Assembly (NCBI RefSeq): GCF_004217415.1
Contig: NZ_SHLI01000001.1
Span: forward strand, 1,817,239 to 1,881,238
DNA: 64,000 nt
Direction of reading: 5' to 3'
DNA from: Spiribacter vilamensis
GTDB taxonomy: Bacteria; Pseudomonadota; Gammaproteobacteria; Nitrococcales; Nitrococcaceae
Made by a program: the position numbers and the translations under genes. Positions 23,896 through 31,438 of this stretch are shown here, piece after piece (position 1 is the first letter of the stretch; each line of letters opens with the position of its first letter). The notes under the pieces were generated by a model that was not told where the DNA came from, did not search any database, and saw only the letters and a list, made by a program, of their open reading frames with translations.

Positions 23896-24025
23896 GTGCG
23901 TCAGTGCCCGACGCGGTCCGCCACTCCCTCCCTTGGGTGCGGGCCAGAGCGATCCGGCCGTACCCCCCCCACGGTCGGATCAATCGTCCCCGGTATCCAT
24001 ACCCCCCTGGATGCCGGGGTTTTTT
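23896..24025 (+). ncRNA. Candidate small RNA between polA and engB (Spot 42/ErsA position)
   Basis: About 130 bases with no gene can fold into four consecutive hairpins: 23898-23914 (GCGTC/GACGC); 23915-23945 (9 pairs, one bulge, loop with CCCTCCC); 23951-23981 (11 pairs, loop of A and eight C); and 23988-24019 (12 pairs, loop with six C), ending in TTTTTT. All stems pair fully apart from G-U wobbles and one bulge. The polA-engB gap holds the sRNA Spot 42 in enterobacteria and ErsA in Pseudomonas. ErsA is about 130 nt and AlgU-controlled. C-rich loops suggest pairing with G-rich ribosome binding sites. There is no obvious Spot 42 sequence identity. Confidence 0.75.
23988..24025 (+). terminator. 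Rho-independent terminator (sRNA/polA)
   Basis: A 12-base stem (CCCCGGTATCCA with TGGATGCCGGGG, one G-U pair) with an eight-base C-rich loop is followed by TTTTTT at 24020-24025. The T tract overlaps the engB stop codon on the other strand. This is the clearest intrinsic terminator in the window. Confidence 0.9.
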
Positions 24026-24629
24026 ATGTCTGCAGCCAGTCGTCGAGCTGCCGGCGGGCATCATCCACCCCTTGCCGAGTCTGCGATGAAAAGAGCTGGG
24101 CGGTGGCCGCCGGACAGATCGCCCGGGCATCCCGACGCACCGATTGCAGCGTATTCCCCGCGCGACCACGACCGAGCTTGTCGGCCTTGCTGAGCAATAC
24201 ATGCACGGGCAGTCCCGCGGCCTCGCACCAGGTCAGCATCTGCGAATCCAGCGGGCCCAGCGGATGGCGGATGTCCATGATCAGGATCAGGCCGCGCAGA
24301 CTCTGGCGGTTTTCGAGGTACTGCGGCAGGATCCGCTGCCAGTGCTCGCGCACCGACGCCGGGGCCTTGGCATAGCCGAAACCGGGCAGATCGATGAGCC
24401 GCGCCGTGGCGGCATCCTCGGCCAGGGGAAAGACGTTGATCTGCTGCGTACGGCCCGGCGTCTTGCTGACCCGGGCGAGCTGCTTCTGGTCGGTGATGGC
24501 GTTGAGGGCGCTGGATTTGCCGGCATTGGAGCGGCCGGCGAACGCCACCTCGTCGCCGCGGTCCGCGGGCAATTGCGCGGGTTCGACGGCGGAGAGGAGG
24601 AATTGCGCCCGGCGGTAGTCTAATGTCAT
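24024..24629 (-). CDS. engB: Ribosome biogenesis GTPase EngB (YihA/YsxC)
   Basis: A 201-residue TRAFAC GTPase needed for large ribosomal subunit assembly. G1 is GRSNAGKS, G2 TPGRTQ, G3 DLPGFGYA, and G4 SKAD (usually TKAD). Length fits the family. It converges with polA and the candidate sRNA. A TAGACT hexamer on its strand at 24691-24686 may be part of its promoter. Confidence 0.96.
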   Translation of the reverse strand: MTLDYRRAQFLLSAVEPAQLPADRGDEVAFAGRSNAGKSSALNAITDQKQLARVSKTPGRTQQINVFPLAEDAATARLIDLPGFGYAKAPASVREHWQRILPQYLENRQSLRGLILIMDIRHPLGPLDSQMLTWCEAAGLPVHVLLSKADKLGRGRAGNTLQSVRRDARAICPAATAQLFSSQTRQGVDDARRQLDDWLQT

Positions 24630-24652
24630 TTTTCAGCTTTGAATCATTTAAA

Positions 24653-24682
24653 TTGACCCCCCGTCGGGGGCGTTGGTATAAC
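24653..24682 (+). promoter_or_regulatory. Probable promoter of the cytochrome c4 gene
   Basis: TTGACC (24653-24658) and TATAAC (24677-24682) are 18 bases apart. The spacer carries a small perfect inverted repeat (CCCCC/GGGGG). The cytochrome ATG lies 29 bases beyond the -10 box. Confidence 0.6.
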
Positions 24683-24711
24683 GCTAGTCTACCCAATAAC
24701 TATCGGACATT

Positions 24712-25350
24712 ATGATCGTCAAGTTGCTAACCGCGTTTACGGCGCTGCTGCTGGTGAGCGGCGCGGCCCAGGCCCAGCTCGAAAACGCCGACCCGCAGCG
24801 CGGCAAGGCGGCCTCGGCGACCTGTGCGGCATGCCACGGGCAGCAGGGCAATAGTATCGTGCCCAATTACCCCAACCTGGCCGGTCAACACGCGGATTAC
24901 ATCTACGATCATTTACAGTTCTACAAGTCCGGTGAGCGCGACAATGCCATCATGCTGGGCCAGGCCGCAGGGCTCGACAAGCAGACCATGGCCGATCTGG
25001 CGGTGTACTTCTCCGACCTGGATGCCGAGCTGGGTGAAACGCCGGAGGAGCTGCTCAGCACGGGGCGGAGCATCTACATGGGCGGCATCGCCGAGAAGGG
25101 GGTGCCGGCCTGCGTGAGCTGCCACGGCCCCGGGGGCATGGGCGTGCCCGGCAGCGGTTATCCCCGGCTCAGCGGCCAGAAGGTCGACTATACCACCGAG
25201 CAGCTGGGCCTCTATCGCTCCGGCGAGCGGTCCGGCTATGGCCAGGCCGGGCTGATGAATGACATCGCCTCGAAGCTCACCGATGAAGAGATCCAGGCGG
25301 TGGCCAACTACGTACGCGGACTCTACCCGACGGATATCGCCGCCGAGTAA
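24712..25350 (+). CDS. Dihaem cytochrome c4
   Basis: A 212-residue periplasmic electron carrier with a signal peptide (about residues 1-21, ending AQA). Two haem-binding motifs, CAACH at 38-42 and CVSCH at 134-138, lie in two similar c-type domains, each with a later axial methionine candidate. This two-domain design is cytochrome c4, which donates electrons to terminal oxidases. The downstream ResB, CcsA and DsbA genes make the haem-attachment machinery, so the block is functionally coherent. Confidence 0.93.
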   Translation: MIVKLLTAFTALLLVSGAAQAQLENADPQRGKAASATCAACHGQQGNSIVPNYPNLAGQHADYIYDHLQFYKSGERDNAIMLGQAAGLDKQTMADLAVYFSDLDAELGETPEELLSTGRSIYMGGIAEKGVPACVSCHGPGGMGVPGSGYPRLSGQKVDYTTEQLGLYRSGERSGYGQAGLMNDIASKLTDEEIQAVANYVRGLYPTDIAAE

Positions 25351-25374
25351 TCCACGAGCAGAGGTGGACATTCC

Positions 25375-27444
25375 ATGGCGGAGAATGCTGCGGCAGTGAC
25401 AGGCAGCCCGGCCGGCTCGAAGCGGCGCGAACGGCGTCGGTCGAGCCCGGTATGGCTGGAGTTCCTGGGCTCGATGAACCTCGCCATCACCCTCCTGGTG
25501 GTGGTGAGCATCGCGTCGGTCATCGGAACCGTCCTGCCGCAGAACGATCCCTATAACGACTACCTCATCCAGTTCGGGCCGTTCTGGTTCCAGGTCTTCA
25601 AGGCACTGAACCTCTACGACGTCTACTCGGCCTGGTGGTTTCTGGGCATCCTCGGTTTCCTGATCGTTTCCACCGGGGTGTGCGTCAGTCGCCATATCCC
25701 CGGGGTCTGGCGCGAGGTGACCCGCTATCGCACCCATGTCCGCGAGCAGTCATTGCTGGCGCTCTCCAGCCACCGGCGCTGGCAGGTCGATGCCGATGCC
25801 GACTCGGCGGAGATGGTGGCCGACTCGGCGTTCCAGGGCTACGGCTATCGCACCCGCCGCGAGGTCCGGGGCGATACGGTGATCCTCGCCGGCATGAAGG
25901 GGACCGCTACCCGGGCGGGCTACGTGCTGACCCACCTTGCGGTCGTAGTCATCGCCGTAGGCGCGCTGATCGACGGCAACATCGGCCTGAAGATCCGCGA
26001 GATGACCGGCAACCTGGCCGTGGAGACCCGCGATCTGCCGGTGTCGCAGGTGCCGGGGGAGAGCTGGCTGGGGCCGGACAGCGGCTCGTTCCGGGGCAAT
26101 GTCACCATTCCCGAAGACACCAATACGAACGTCGCCTTCCTGCAGGTGCGTGACGGTTACGTGGTCCAGGAACTGCCCTTCGAGGTCTACCTCGAGGACT
26201 TCCGTATCGATCACTACCCCAACGGCATGCCCAGCAGCTACGAAAGCGACCTGGTGATCCACGACCCCGAGCTCGACGAGCCGATCCGCGAGACGATTTC
26301 GGTCAACGAGCCGCTGACCCATCGCGGCCACACGCTCTACCAGGCCTCCTTCTCCGATGGCGGGACGGCGCTGGAGCTGACCGGCCACCTGCTCGACGGC
26401 TCCGGTGCATCGATGCCGGTCAACGGCCGGGTGTTCGAGAACCTGCGCCTGCAGCTCGGCGGCATGGAGCGCACCATGGAAATCGATGATTTCCAGCTCT
26501 TCAACGTCAATGCCGATCCGCGCGCCGTGGAGCGTACCGGGGCCCGCGACGAATTCCGCAACGTCGGGCCGTCGTTTAACTACACCCTGCGCGACGAGGC
26601 CGGCCAGGCGCGGGAATTCCAGACTTACATGGCGCCGGTGGAAATCGACGATCGCTGGTACTACCTGCACGGCATCCGCAACGGCCCCGGCGAGCCGTTT
26701 CGCTACCTGCATGTCCCGGCGGATGAAAACGCCTCGATGGAGACGTTCCTCGACTTTCATGCCGCGCTCGATGACCCGAACCGCGTCGAGCAGGCCGCCC
26801 AGCGCGCCGCCGACGGTCTGCTGGGGCGGATGGGGGTCGCCAATCCCGATCTCGGTGAGCGGGTGGCCGGCACCGCCGATGACATGATCGCCACCCTGCT
26901 CGATGGCGGCTTCGGGGCGGTGAATCGCCAGCTCGAAAACCGGGTCGCCGGCTCGAATCGCCCGGAGATGCTGCTCGAGTTCTCGCGCTCGGTCCTGCAG
27001 CGCACGATGTTCGAGATCTATCGCGAGGTGCTCGCCGCCCGCGAGGGCGTGCAGCTGTCGATGGTGCAGACCGATGCCGATCAGCGCGCGTTCTTCGAGG
27101 ACGCGATGAACGCCGTCTCGACGGTGGCCGATTACGGATCGCCGGTCATCTTCAGCATCGATCACTTCGATCATCGCCAGGCGACGGGGCTTCAGATCAC
27201 CCGCGCGCCGGGCAAGAATGTCGTGTATGCCGGCTCGGCCATGCTTACACTGGGGGTGTTCCTGCTCTTTTATATATCCCACCGGCGGGTATGGGCGCTG
27301 ATCACTCCCCGCGAGGACGGCGGTGCCGACCTGCTGATGGCCGGCGCCAACCAGCGCCAGCCCGAGGCCTTCGCGGCGGAATTCGGGACAATGGTGGAGG
27401 CGGTCGACTCGCAGTTCGACCCACGCAAAACGGACCGAGGTTAG
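25375..27444 (+). CDS. resB: Cytochrome c biogenesis protein ResB (Ccs1)
   Basis: A 689-residue ResB-family membrane protein of System II cytochrome c maturation. It partners CcsA to carry haem across the membrane and attach it to apocytochromes. Three hydrophobic helices lie in the N-terminal 200 residues (LEFLGSMNLAITLLVVVSIA; WWFLGILGFLIVSTGVCVSRH; YVLTHLAVVVIAVGALIDG). A long periplasmic domain follows, and a fourth helix near residues 620-640 precedes a cytoplasmic tail. The start at 25375 gives MAENAAAV. ccsA begins four bases after its stop. Confidence 0.93.
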   Translation: MAENAAAVTGSPAGSKRRERRRSSPVWLEFLGSMNLAITLLVVVSIASVIGTVLPQNDPYNDYLIQFGPFWFQVFKALNLYDVYSAWWFLGILGFLIVSTGVCVSRHIPGVWREVTRYRTHVREQSLLALSSHRRWQVDADADSAEMVADSAFQGYGYRTRREVRGDTVILAGMKGTATRAGYVLTHLAVVVIAVGALIDGNIGLKIREMTGNLAVETRDLPVSQVPGESWLGPDSGSFRGNVTIPEDTNTNVAFLQVRDGYVVQELPFEVYLEDFRIDHYPNGMPSSYESDLVIHDPELDEPIRETISVNEPLTHRGHTLYQASFSDGGTALELTGHLLDGSGASMPVNGRVFENLRLQLGGMERTMEIDDFQLFNVNADPRAVERTGARDEFRNVGPSFNYTLRDEAGQAREFQTYMAPVEIDDRWYYLHGIRNGPGEPFRYLHVPADENASMETFLDFHAALDDPNRVEQAAQRAADGLLGRMGVANPDLGERVAGTADDMIATLLDGGFGAVNRQLENRVAGSNRPEMLLEFSRSVLQRTMFEIYREVLAAREGVQLSMVQTDADQRAFFEDAMNAVSTVADYGSPVIFSIDHFDHRQATGLQITRAPGKNVVYAGSAMLTLGVFLLFYISHRRVWALITPREDGGADLLMAGANQRQPEAFAAEFGTMVEAVDSQFDPRKTDRG

Positions 27445-27448
27445 GTAA

Positions 27449-28615
27449 ATGGTTGCGACCCGCGAGGAAATGATTCGACAGATGCGCCGGCCGTCGCTCT
27501 GGCAACGGCTGACGCTGGGCGACTGGGCCTGGGCGGCCCTGGTGGCGTTTGCCACCGCCGGGGCCTTCCAGGTCCTGGGCGACGTCATGAACGGCTACGA
27601 GGTGGTGATCACGCTGTTCACCGCCGCCGCGATGGTCGGCATCGGCTGGCACTGGCATGCCTCGCGGATCTACATGGGCGCGGTCTGCGTACTGAGCCTG
27701 TTCGCGGTTATGCGCTACCCGGCGCTGGAGGCCGCACAGACCGACTTCTTCCTGCGGTACCTGCTCTCCAGCCAGTCGGCGATCATGTGGATGAGCGCGC
27801 TGTTCCCGGCCGCAACGCTCGTCTACGGCCTCTCGCTGGTGACCGGACACGCCTTCACCGGCCGGGTCGCCTCGACGCTGACCTGGTTCGGCGCCGGCGC
27901 CGGGCTGATCGGCCTGCTGGTGCGCTGGCACGAGACCCACCTCTTTGCCGGCGGTATCGGCTACATCCCGGTCAGCAACCTCTACGAGGTCTTCGTGCTG
28001 TTTGCGGTGATTACCGCGCTGATCTATCTCTACTACGAAAAGGCCCAGCAGACCTATTCCATGGGCTTTTTCGTGCTGCTGGTGATCGCCGCCTCGGTGG
28101 GCTTTCTGCTGTGGTACCACTTCGAGCGCGGCGCCTCGCAGATCGAGCCGCTGGTCCCGGCGCTGAAGAGCTACTGGATGAAGATCCACGTGCCCGCCAA
28201 CTTCATCGGCTATGGCTGTTTCGCGATCGCCGCGATGCTGGGGGTGGCCTACCTGATCCGCGCCCGCGTCCCCGACGGCAGCCGCTGGGCCGAGCGCCTG
28301 CCCACGCTCAAACAGATCGACGATGTCAGTTATCGCACGATTGCGCTGGGCTTCGCGTTCTTCACCGTCGCCACCATTCTCGGCGCCCTGTGGGCGGCCG
28401 AGGCGTGGGGGGCCTACTGGTCGTGGGACCCGAAGGAGACCTGGGCGCTGATCGTCTGGCTCAACTACGCGGCCTGGCTTCATTTGCGCTATACCAAGGG
28501 CCTGCGTGGTGCACCCATGGCCTGGTGGGCAGTGGTCGGGCTTTTCGTGACCACCTTCGCCTTCCTGGGCGTGAACATGTTCCTCTCGGGCCTGCACTCT
28601 TACGGTGAGCTTTAA
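27449..28615 (+). CDS. ccsA: Cytochrome c biogenesis protein CcsA (ResC)
   Basis: A 388-residue polytopic haem handler. The tryptophan-rich WWD domain (AEAWGAYWSWDPKETWALI) and conserved histidines in membrane helices (RWHETHLFAGG, YAAWLHLRYTKG) are the haem-binding elements of the CcsA/CcmC/CcmF superfamily. The order resB-ccsA marks a System II apparatus, common in betaproteobacteria and in some gammaproteobacteria, instead of CcmA-H. Its end is immediately followed by a DsbA gene. Confidence 0.94.
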   Translation: MVATREEMIRQMRRPSLWQRLTLGDWAWAALVAFATAGAFQVLGDVMNGYEVVITLFTAAAMVGIGWHWHASRIYMGAVCVLSLFAVMRYPALEAAQTDFFLRYLLSSQSAIMWMSALFPAATLVYGLSLVTGHAFTGRVASTLTWFGAGAGLIGLLVRWHETHLFAGGIGYIPVSNLYEVFVLFAVITALIYLYYEKAQQTYSMGFFVLLVIAASVGFLLWYHFERGASQIEPLVPALKSYWMKIHVPANFIGYGCFAIAAMLGVAYLIRARVPDGSRWAERLPTLKQIDDVSYRTIALGFAFFTVATILGALWAAEAWGAYWSWDPKETWALIVWLNYAAWLHLRYTKGLRGAPMAWWAVVGLFVTTFAFLGVNMFLSGLHSYGEL

Positions 28616-28616
28616 T

Positions 28617-29267
28617 ATGCCAACGACACGATTCCCCCGCTTCCTTACCGGCGCCGCGCTGGCGTTGTTCTCCCTGGTGATCGGGCTGGGTGCCACCGGC
28701 GCCCTGGCCCAGGAGGGGTACCGCACGCTCGATACACCCCAGTCCACCGATACCGACGAGGGGCGGGTGCAGGTCCGGGAGTTTTTCTCCTACGGCTGCC
28801 CGCACTGCAGCGACTTCGAGCCGGTGCTGAGCAACTGGACCGCGGACAATGCCGACCGGGTCGAGGTGATCCATACGCCGATCACCTTTGGACGCGACAG
28901 CTGGGCGGTGCTGGCGCGGGCCTATTACGCCGCCGATGCACTGGGGATCCTCGATCAGACCCACCGCGCGCTGTTCGATGCCATTCATGACGAGGGCCGT
29001 CGGTTCCAGAGCCACGACGACGTCGCCGCCTTCTACGCGAGCGTGGCGGATGTCACCGAGGCCGAGGTGATGGATGCGCTGAATTCGTTCGCGGTCAGCT
29101 CCAGCCTCAACCGCGCCGAGCGCCTCGCCCAGGCCTACGGGGTCCGCGGGACGCCGTCCGTTGGTGTCGCCGGCCGGTACCTGGTGGATGTGCGCGAGGC
29201 CGGCGGCCAGCGGGGCATGCTGGATGTGGCCGATTCGCTGGTGGCCGATGAGCTGGGTGACGGCTGA
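28617..29267 (+). CDS. dsbA: Thiol:disulfide interchange protein DsbA
   Basis: A 216-residue periplasmic oxidoreductase. A signal peptide ends near ALAQ (residue 32). The active-site CPHC motif at 61-64 lies in a thioredoxin fold with a helical insertion, and the cis-proline segment is RGTPSVGVAGRY. The ATG at 28617 is preferred to an upstream GTG (28605) that lies inside the ccsA end. Placement after resB-ccsA suggests a role in cysteine redox control of apocytochromes as well as general disulfide formation. Confidence 0.92.
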   Translation: MPTTRFPRFLTGAALALFSLVIGLGATGALAQEGYRTLDTPQSTDTDEGRVQVREFFSYGCPHCSDFEPVLSNWTADNADRVEVIHTPITFGRDSWAVLARAYYAADALGILDQTHRALFDAIHDEGRRFQSHDDVAAFYASVADVTEAEVMDALNSFAVSSSLNRAERLAQAYGVRGTPSVGVAGRYLVDVREAGGQRGMLDVADSLVADELGDG

Positions 29268-29270
29268 GCG

Positions 29271-30155
29271 GTGACTGACCTGCCCACGGACGCCGACGCC
29301 CGCGGGTCGGCGCCCGTTACCGACAACGGCCCGCTCCTCTCTTCCGGGCCGCGATTACCGGCGCGGCTGCGGCTGATGAGCTTCAACATCCAGGCCGGTA
29401 TCGAGACCCGCTACTATCACCAGTATTTCACCCGCGGGTGGCGGCATGTGCTGCCGGACCGGGGCCGCGTCCCCAACCTGCGACGCATCGCCGATACCAT
29501 CCGCGAGTTCGACCTGGTCGGCCTTCAGGAGCTTGACGCCGGCAGTCTGCGCAGCGGCTTCGTCGACCAGACGGCCTTCCTGGCGAAGACCGCGGTCTTC
29601 CCGCATCGCTATATCCAGACCAACCGGCCACTCGGGCGCCTCGCCCAGCACAGCAACGGCCTGCTCTGCCGGATGCCCGCCACGGCGGTTACCGAGCACC
29701 GCCTGCCGGGGCGGATTCCCGGGCGCGGGGCGCTACTGGTGCGGTTCTCGACGCCGACGGGTGACCTGGTGGTGGTGTTGCTGCACCTGGCGCTCAGCCA
29801 GCGTGCCCGGCTCTCGCAGCTCGCCTACATCGCCGAGTGCATTGCCGACGAGCCGCACGTCATCGTGATGGGCGATCTCAACTGCCACTCGGCCAGCCCG
29901 GAGCTGCGGTATCTCTGCGCCGAGACCGACCTGCGCGAGCCGATCAACGAGGTGCCCACCTACCCGAGCTGGCGCCCGGCTCGCAATATCGACCATATCC
30001 TCGTCACCCCGAGCCTGGCGGTAGAGACGGTGGAGGTGCTGGATGCCCCGCTCTCCGACCACCTCCCGCTGACCATGACGGTCAGTCTGCCGGCAGCGCT
30101 GCGTGGTCCGATCCGAGCATCGGATCAAGGGCGGCACGCACCGTCTCGAGGATAA
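29271..30155 (+). CDS. Endonuclease/exonuclease/phosphatase family hydrolase
   Basis: A 294-residue EEP-superfamily metal-dependent phosphoesterase. Motifs in order are LRLMSFNIQ, LVGLQELD, LLHLALS, VMGDLNCH, NIDHILVT and SDHLPL, which supply the metal-binding and catalytic residues. The substrate cannot be told from sequence; family members cleave nucleic acids, phosphoinositides or sphingomyelin. No signal peptide is seen; the first 35 residues look disordered. GTG start at 29271. The 3' end overlaps convergent tesA by 74 bases. Confidence 0.85.
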   Translation: MTDLPTDADARGSAPVTDNGPLLSSGPRLPARLRLMSFNIQAGIETRYYHQYFTRGWRHVLPDRGRVPNLRRIADTIREFDLVGLQELDAGSLRSGFVDQTAFLAKTAVFPHRYIQTNRPLGRLAQHSNGLLCRMPATAVTEHRLPGRIPGRGALLVRFSTPTGDLVVVLLHLALSQRARLSQLAYIAECIADEPHVIVMGDLNCHSASPELRYLCAETDLREPINEVPTYPSWRPARNIDHILVTPSLAVETVEVLDAPLSDHLPLTMTVSLPAALRGPIRASDQGRHAPSRG

Positions 30156-30744
30156 TGGGCTGTGCCTGTTCGTTGGGGTGGATGCCATCGGACTGCATCA
30201 GCGACGGGTCGTCGGCGACGCCCTCGAGCAGCTTGGGGATGAGGGTGACGCCGGTGCGCTCCGCCACCTCGCGGTAGACATCACGGAACCGTTCGATGAA
30301 GGCGCTGCCATAATTCGAGGGCAGGCGGACGCCGGCGAGGATCACCCGGGCATCGGCGTCGCGGGCCTGCCCGATCATCGCGACGAGGTTGTCGCGCATG
30401 GTGTCGAGCGAGATGCCGCGCAGGCCATCGTTACCACCGAGCGCGATGATGACGATGTCGGGCCGGTGGGTGTCGAGGGCATCGGGGAGTCGTGCCCGAC
30501 CGCTGGCGGTGGTCGCACCGCTGATGGCGGCGTTGACCACCTCGACCTGCGCGCCCAGATCGGTCGACAGGCGGGCCACCCATCCCGATTCGGTCGGCAT
30601 GTTGTAGGCGGCCGACAGGCTGTCGCCGAGGACCAGTATTCGCGGCTCGGCGGCCGCGGTGGCGGTCATCGAACCGATGATCAGCAGGGTGATTACCCGT
30701 AACCAATTGCTACTCAGGAGCCGCACTCGCATGCCCGATACCAT
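30082..30744 (-). CDS. tesA: Arylesterase/lysophospholipase TesA (SGNH hydrolase)
   Basis: A 220-residue secreted GDSL/SGNH hydrolase. A signal peptide (to about residue 32, ATAAA) precedes block I ILVLGDSLSA (catalytic Ser), then GGNDGL (Asn) and SDGIHPNEQAQ (Asp and His). TesA acts as a thioesterase, protease and lysophospholipase in the periplasm. ATG at 30744 is supported by a GAGGGG site eight bases upstream. The next gene starts on the opposite strand at 30731, so the two 5' ends overlap by 14 bases. The same divergent tesA-ybbA arrangement is known in E. coli. Confidence 0.92.
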   Translation of the reverse strand: MVSGMRVRLLSSNWLRVITLLIIGSMTATAAAEPRILVLGDSLSAAYNMPTESGWVARLSTDLGAQVEVVNAAISGATTASGRARLPDALDTHRPDIVIIALGGNDGLRGISLDTMRDNLVAMIGQARDADARVILAGVRLPSNYGSAFIERFRDVYREVAERTGVTLIPKLLEGVADDPSLMQSDGIHPNEQAQPIILETVRAALDPMLGSDHAALPAD

Positions 30745-31438
30745 GGAATCATCCCCTCAAGGTTCGCCGGTGCTCGAAGCCAGCGCCCTCGCTATGCGCT
30801 TCGAGGCCCCGGAGGGCCGGATCAGCCTGTTCGAAAACCTCGATCTTAGCATTGATGCCGGCGACTCCCTGGCGATTCTCGGGACCTCGGGCTCGGGCAA
30901 GTCGACGCTGCTGGGGCTGCTGGCGGGCCTGGACCTGCCCAGTGGCGGCCGGGTCAGTCTCGATGGTCATGACCTCACCACCATGGACGAGGACGAGCGC
31001 GCGGCGCTGCGCAGCGGCCGGGTCGGGTTCGTGTTCCAGGCCTTCCACCTCCTGCCCGGTCTGACCGCGCTGGAGAACGTGATGCTGCCGGCGGAGCTCG
31101 CCGGGGACAGTGATGCCCGCGCCCAGGCGGCCGCCGCCCTCGAGCGGGTGGGGCTGAAGGATCGCACCGCCCACTACCCCGCCCAGCTCTCTGGCGGCGA
31201 GCAACAGCGTGTCGCCATCGCCCGCGCCTTCGTGAGCCGGCCGCGGATCCTGTTCGCCGACGAGCCCACCGGCAATCTCGATCACCACACCGGCGAGCAG
31301 ATCATCGACCTGCTCTTCGCCCTCAACCGTGATTCGGGCACCACGCTAATCCTGGTTACGCACGACCATGCCATTGCCGGGCGCTGCGACCGGGTGCGCT
31401 ACCTGCGCGATGGCGCGCTGGCGCAGGAGGCCGGCTGA
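30731..31438 (+). CDS. ybbA: ABC transporter ATP-binding protein (YbbA-like)
   Basis: A 235-residue MacB/LolD-type ABC ATPase. Walker A is GTSGSGKST, signature [15 protein letters not shown], Walker [13 protein letters not shown], and the H-loop is VTHDH. ATG 30731 is supported by CAGGAG ten bases upstream. It ends in TGATG overlapping the start of the permease. Neighbourhood and sequence match the E. coli YbbA-YbbP pair, whose substrate is not settled. Confidence 0.92.
   Translation: MPDTMESSPQGSPVLEASALAMRFEAPEGRISLFENLDLSIDAGDSLAILGTSGSGKSTLLGLLAGLDLPSGGRVSLDGHDLTTMDEDERAALRSGRVGFVFQAFHLLPGLTALENVMLPAELAGDSDARAQAAAALERVGLKDRTAHYPAQLSGGEQQRVAIARAFVSRPRILFADEPTGNLDHHTGEQIIDLLFALNRDSGTTLILVTHDHAIAGRCDRVRYLRDGALAQEAG

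Noticed and set aside
25750-27588. Long minus-strand open frame opposite resB
   Set aside because: Codon shadow of resB and the start of ccsA; no family motif, no ribosome binding site.
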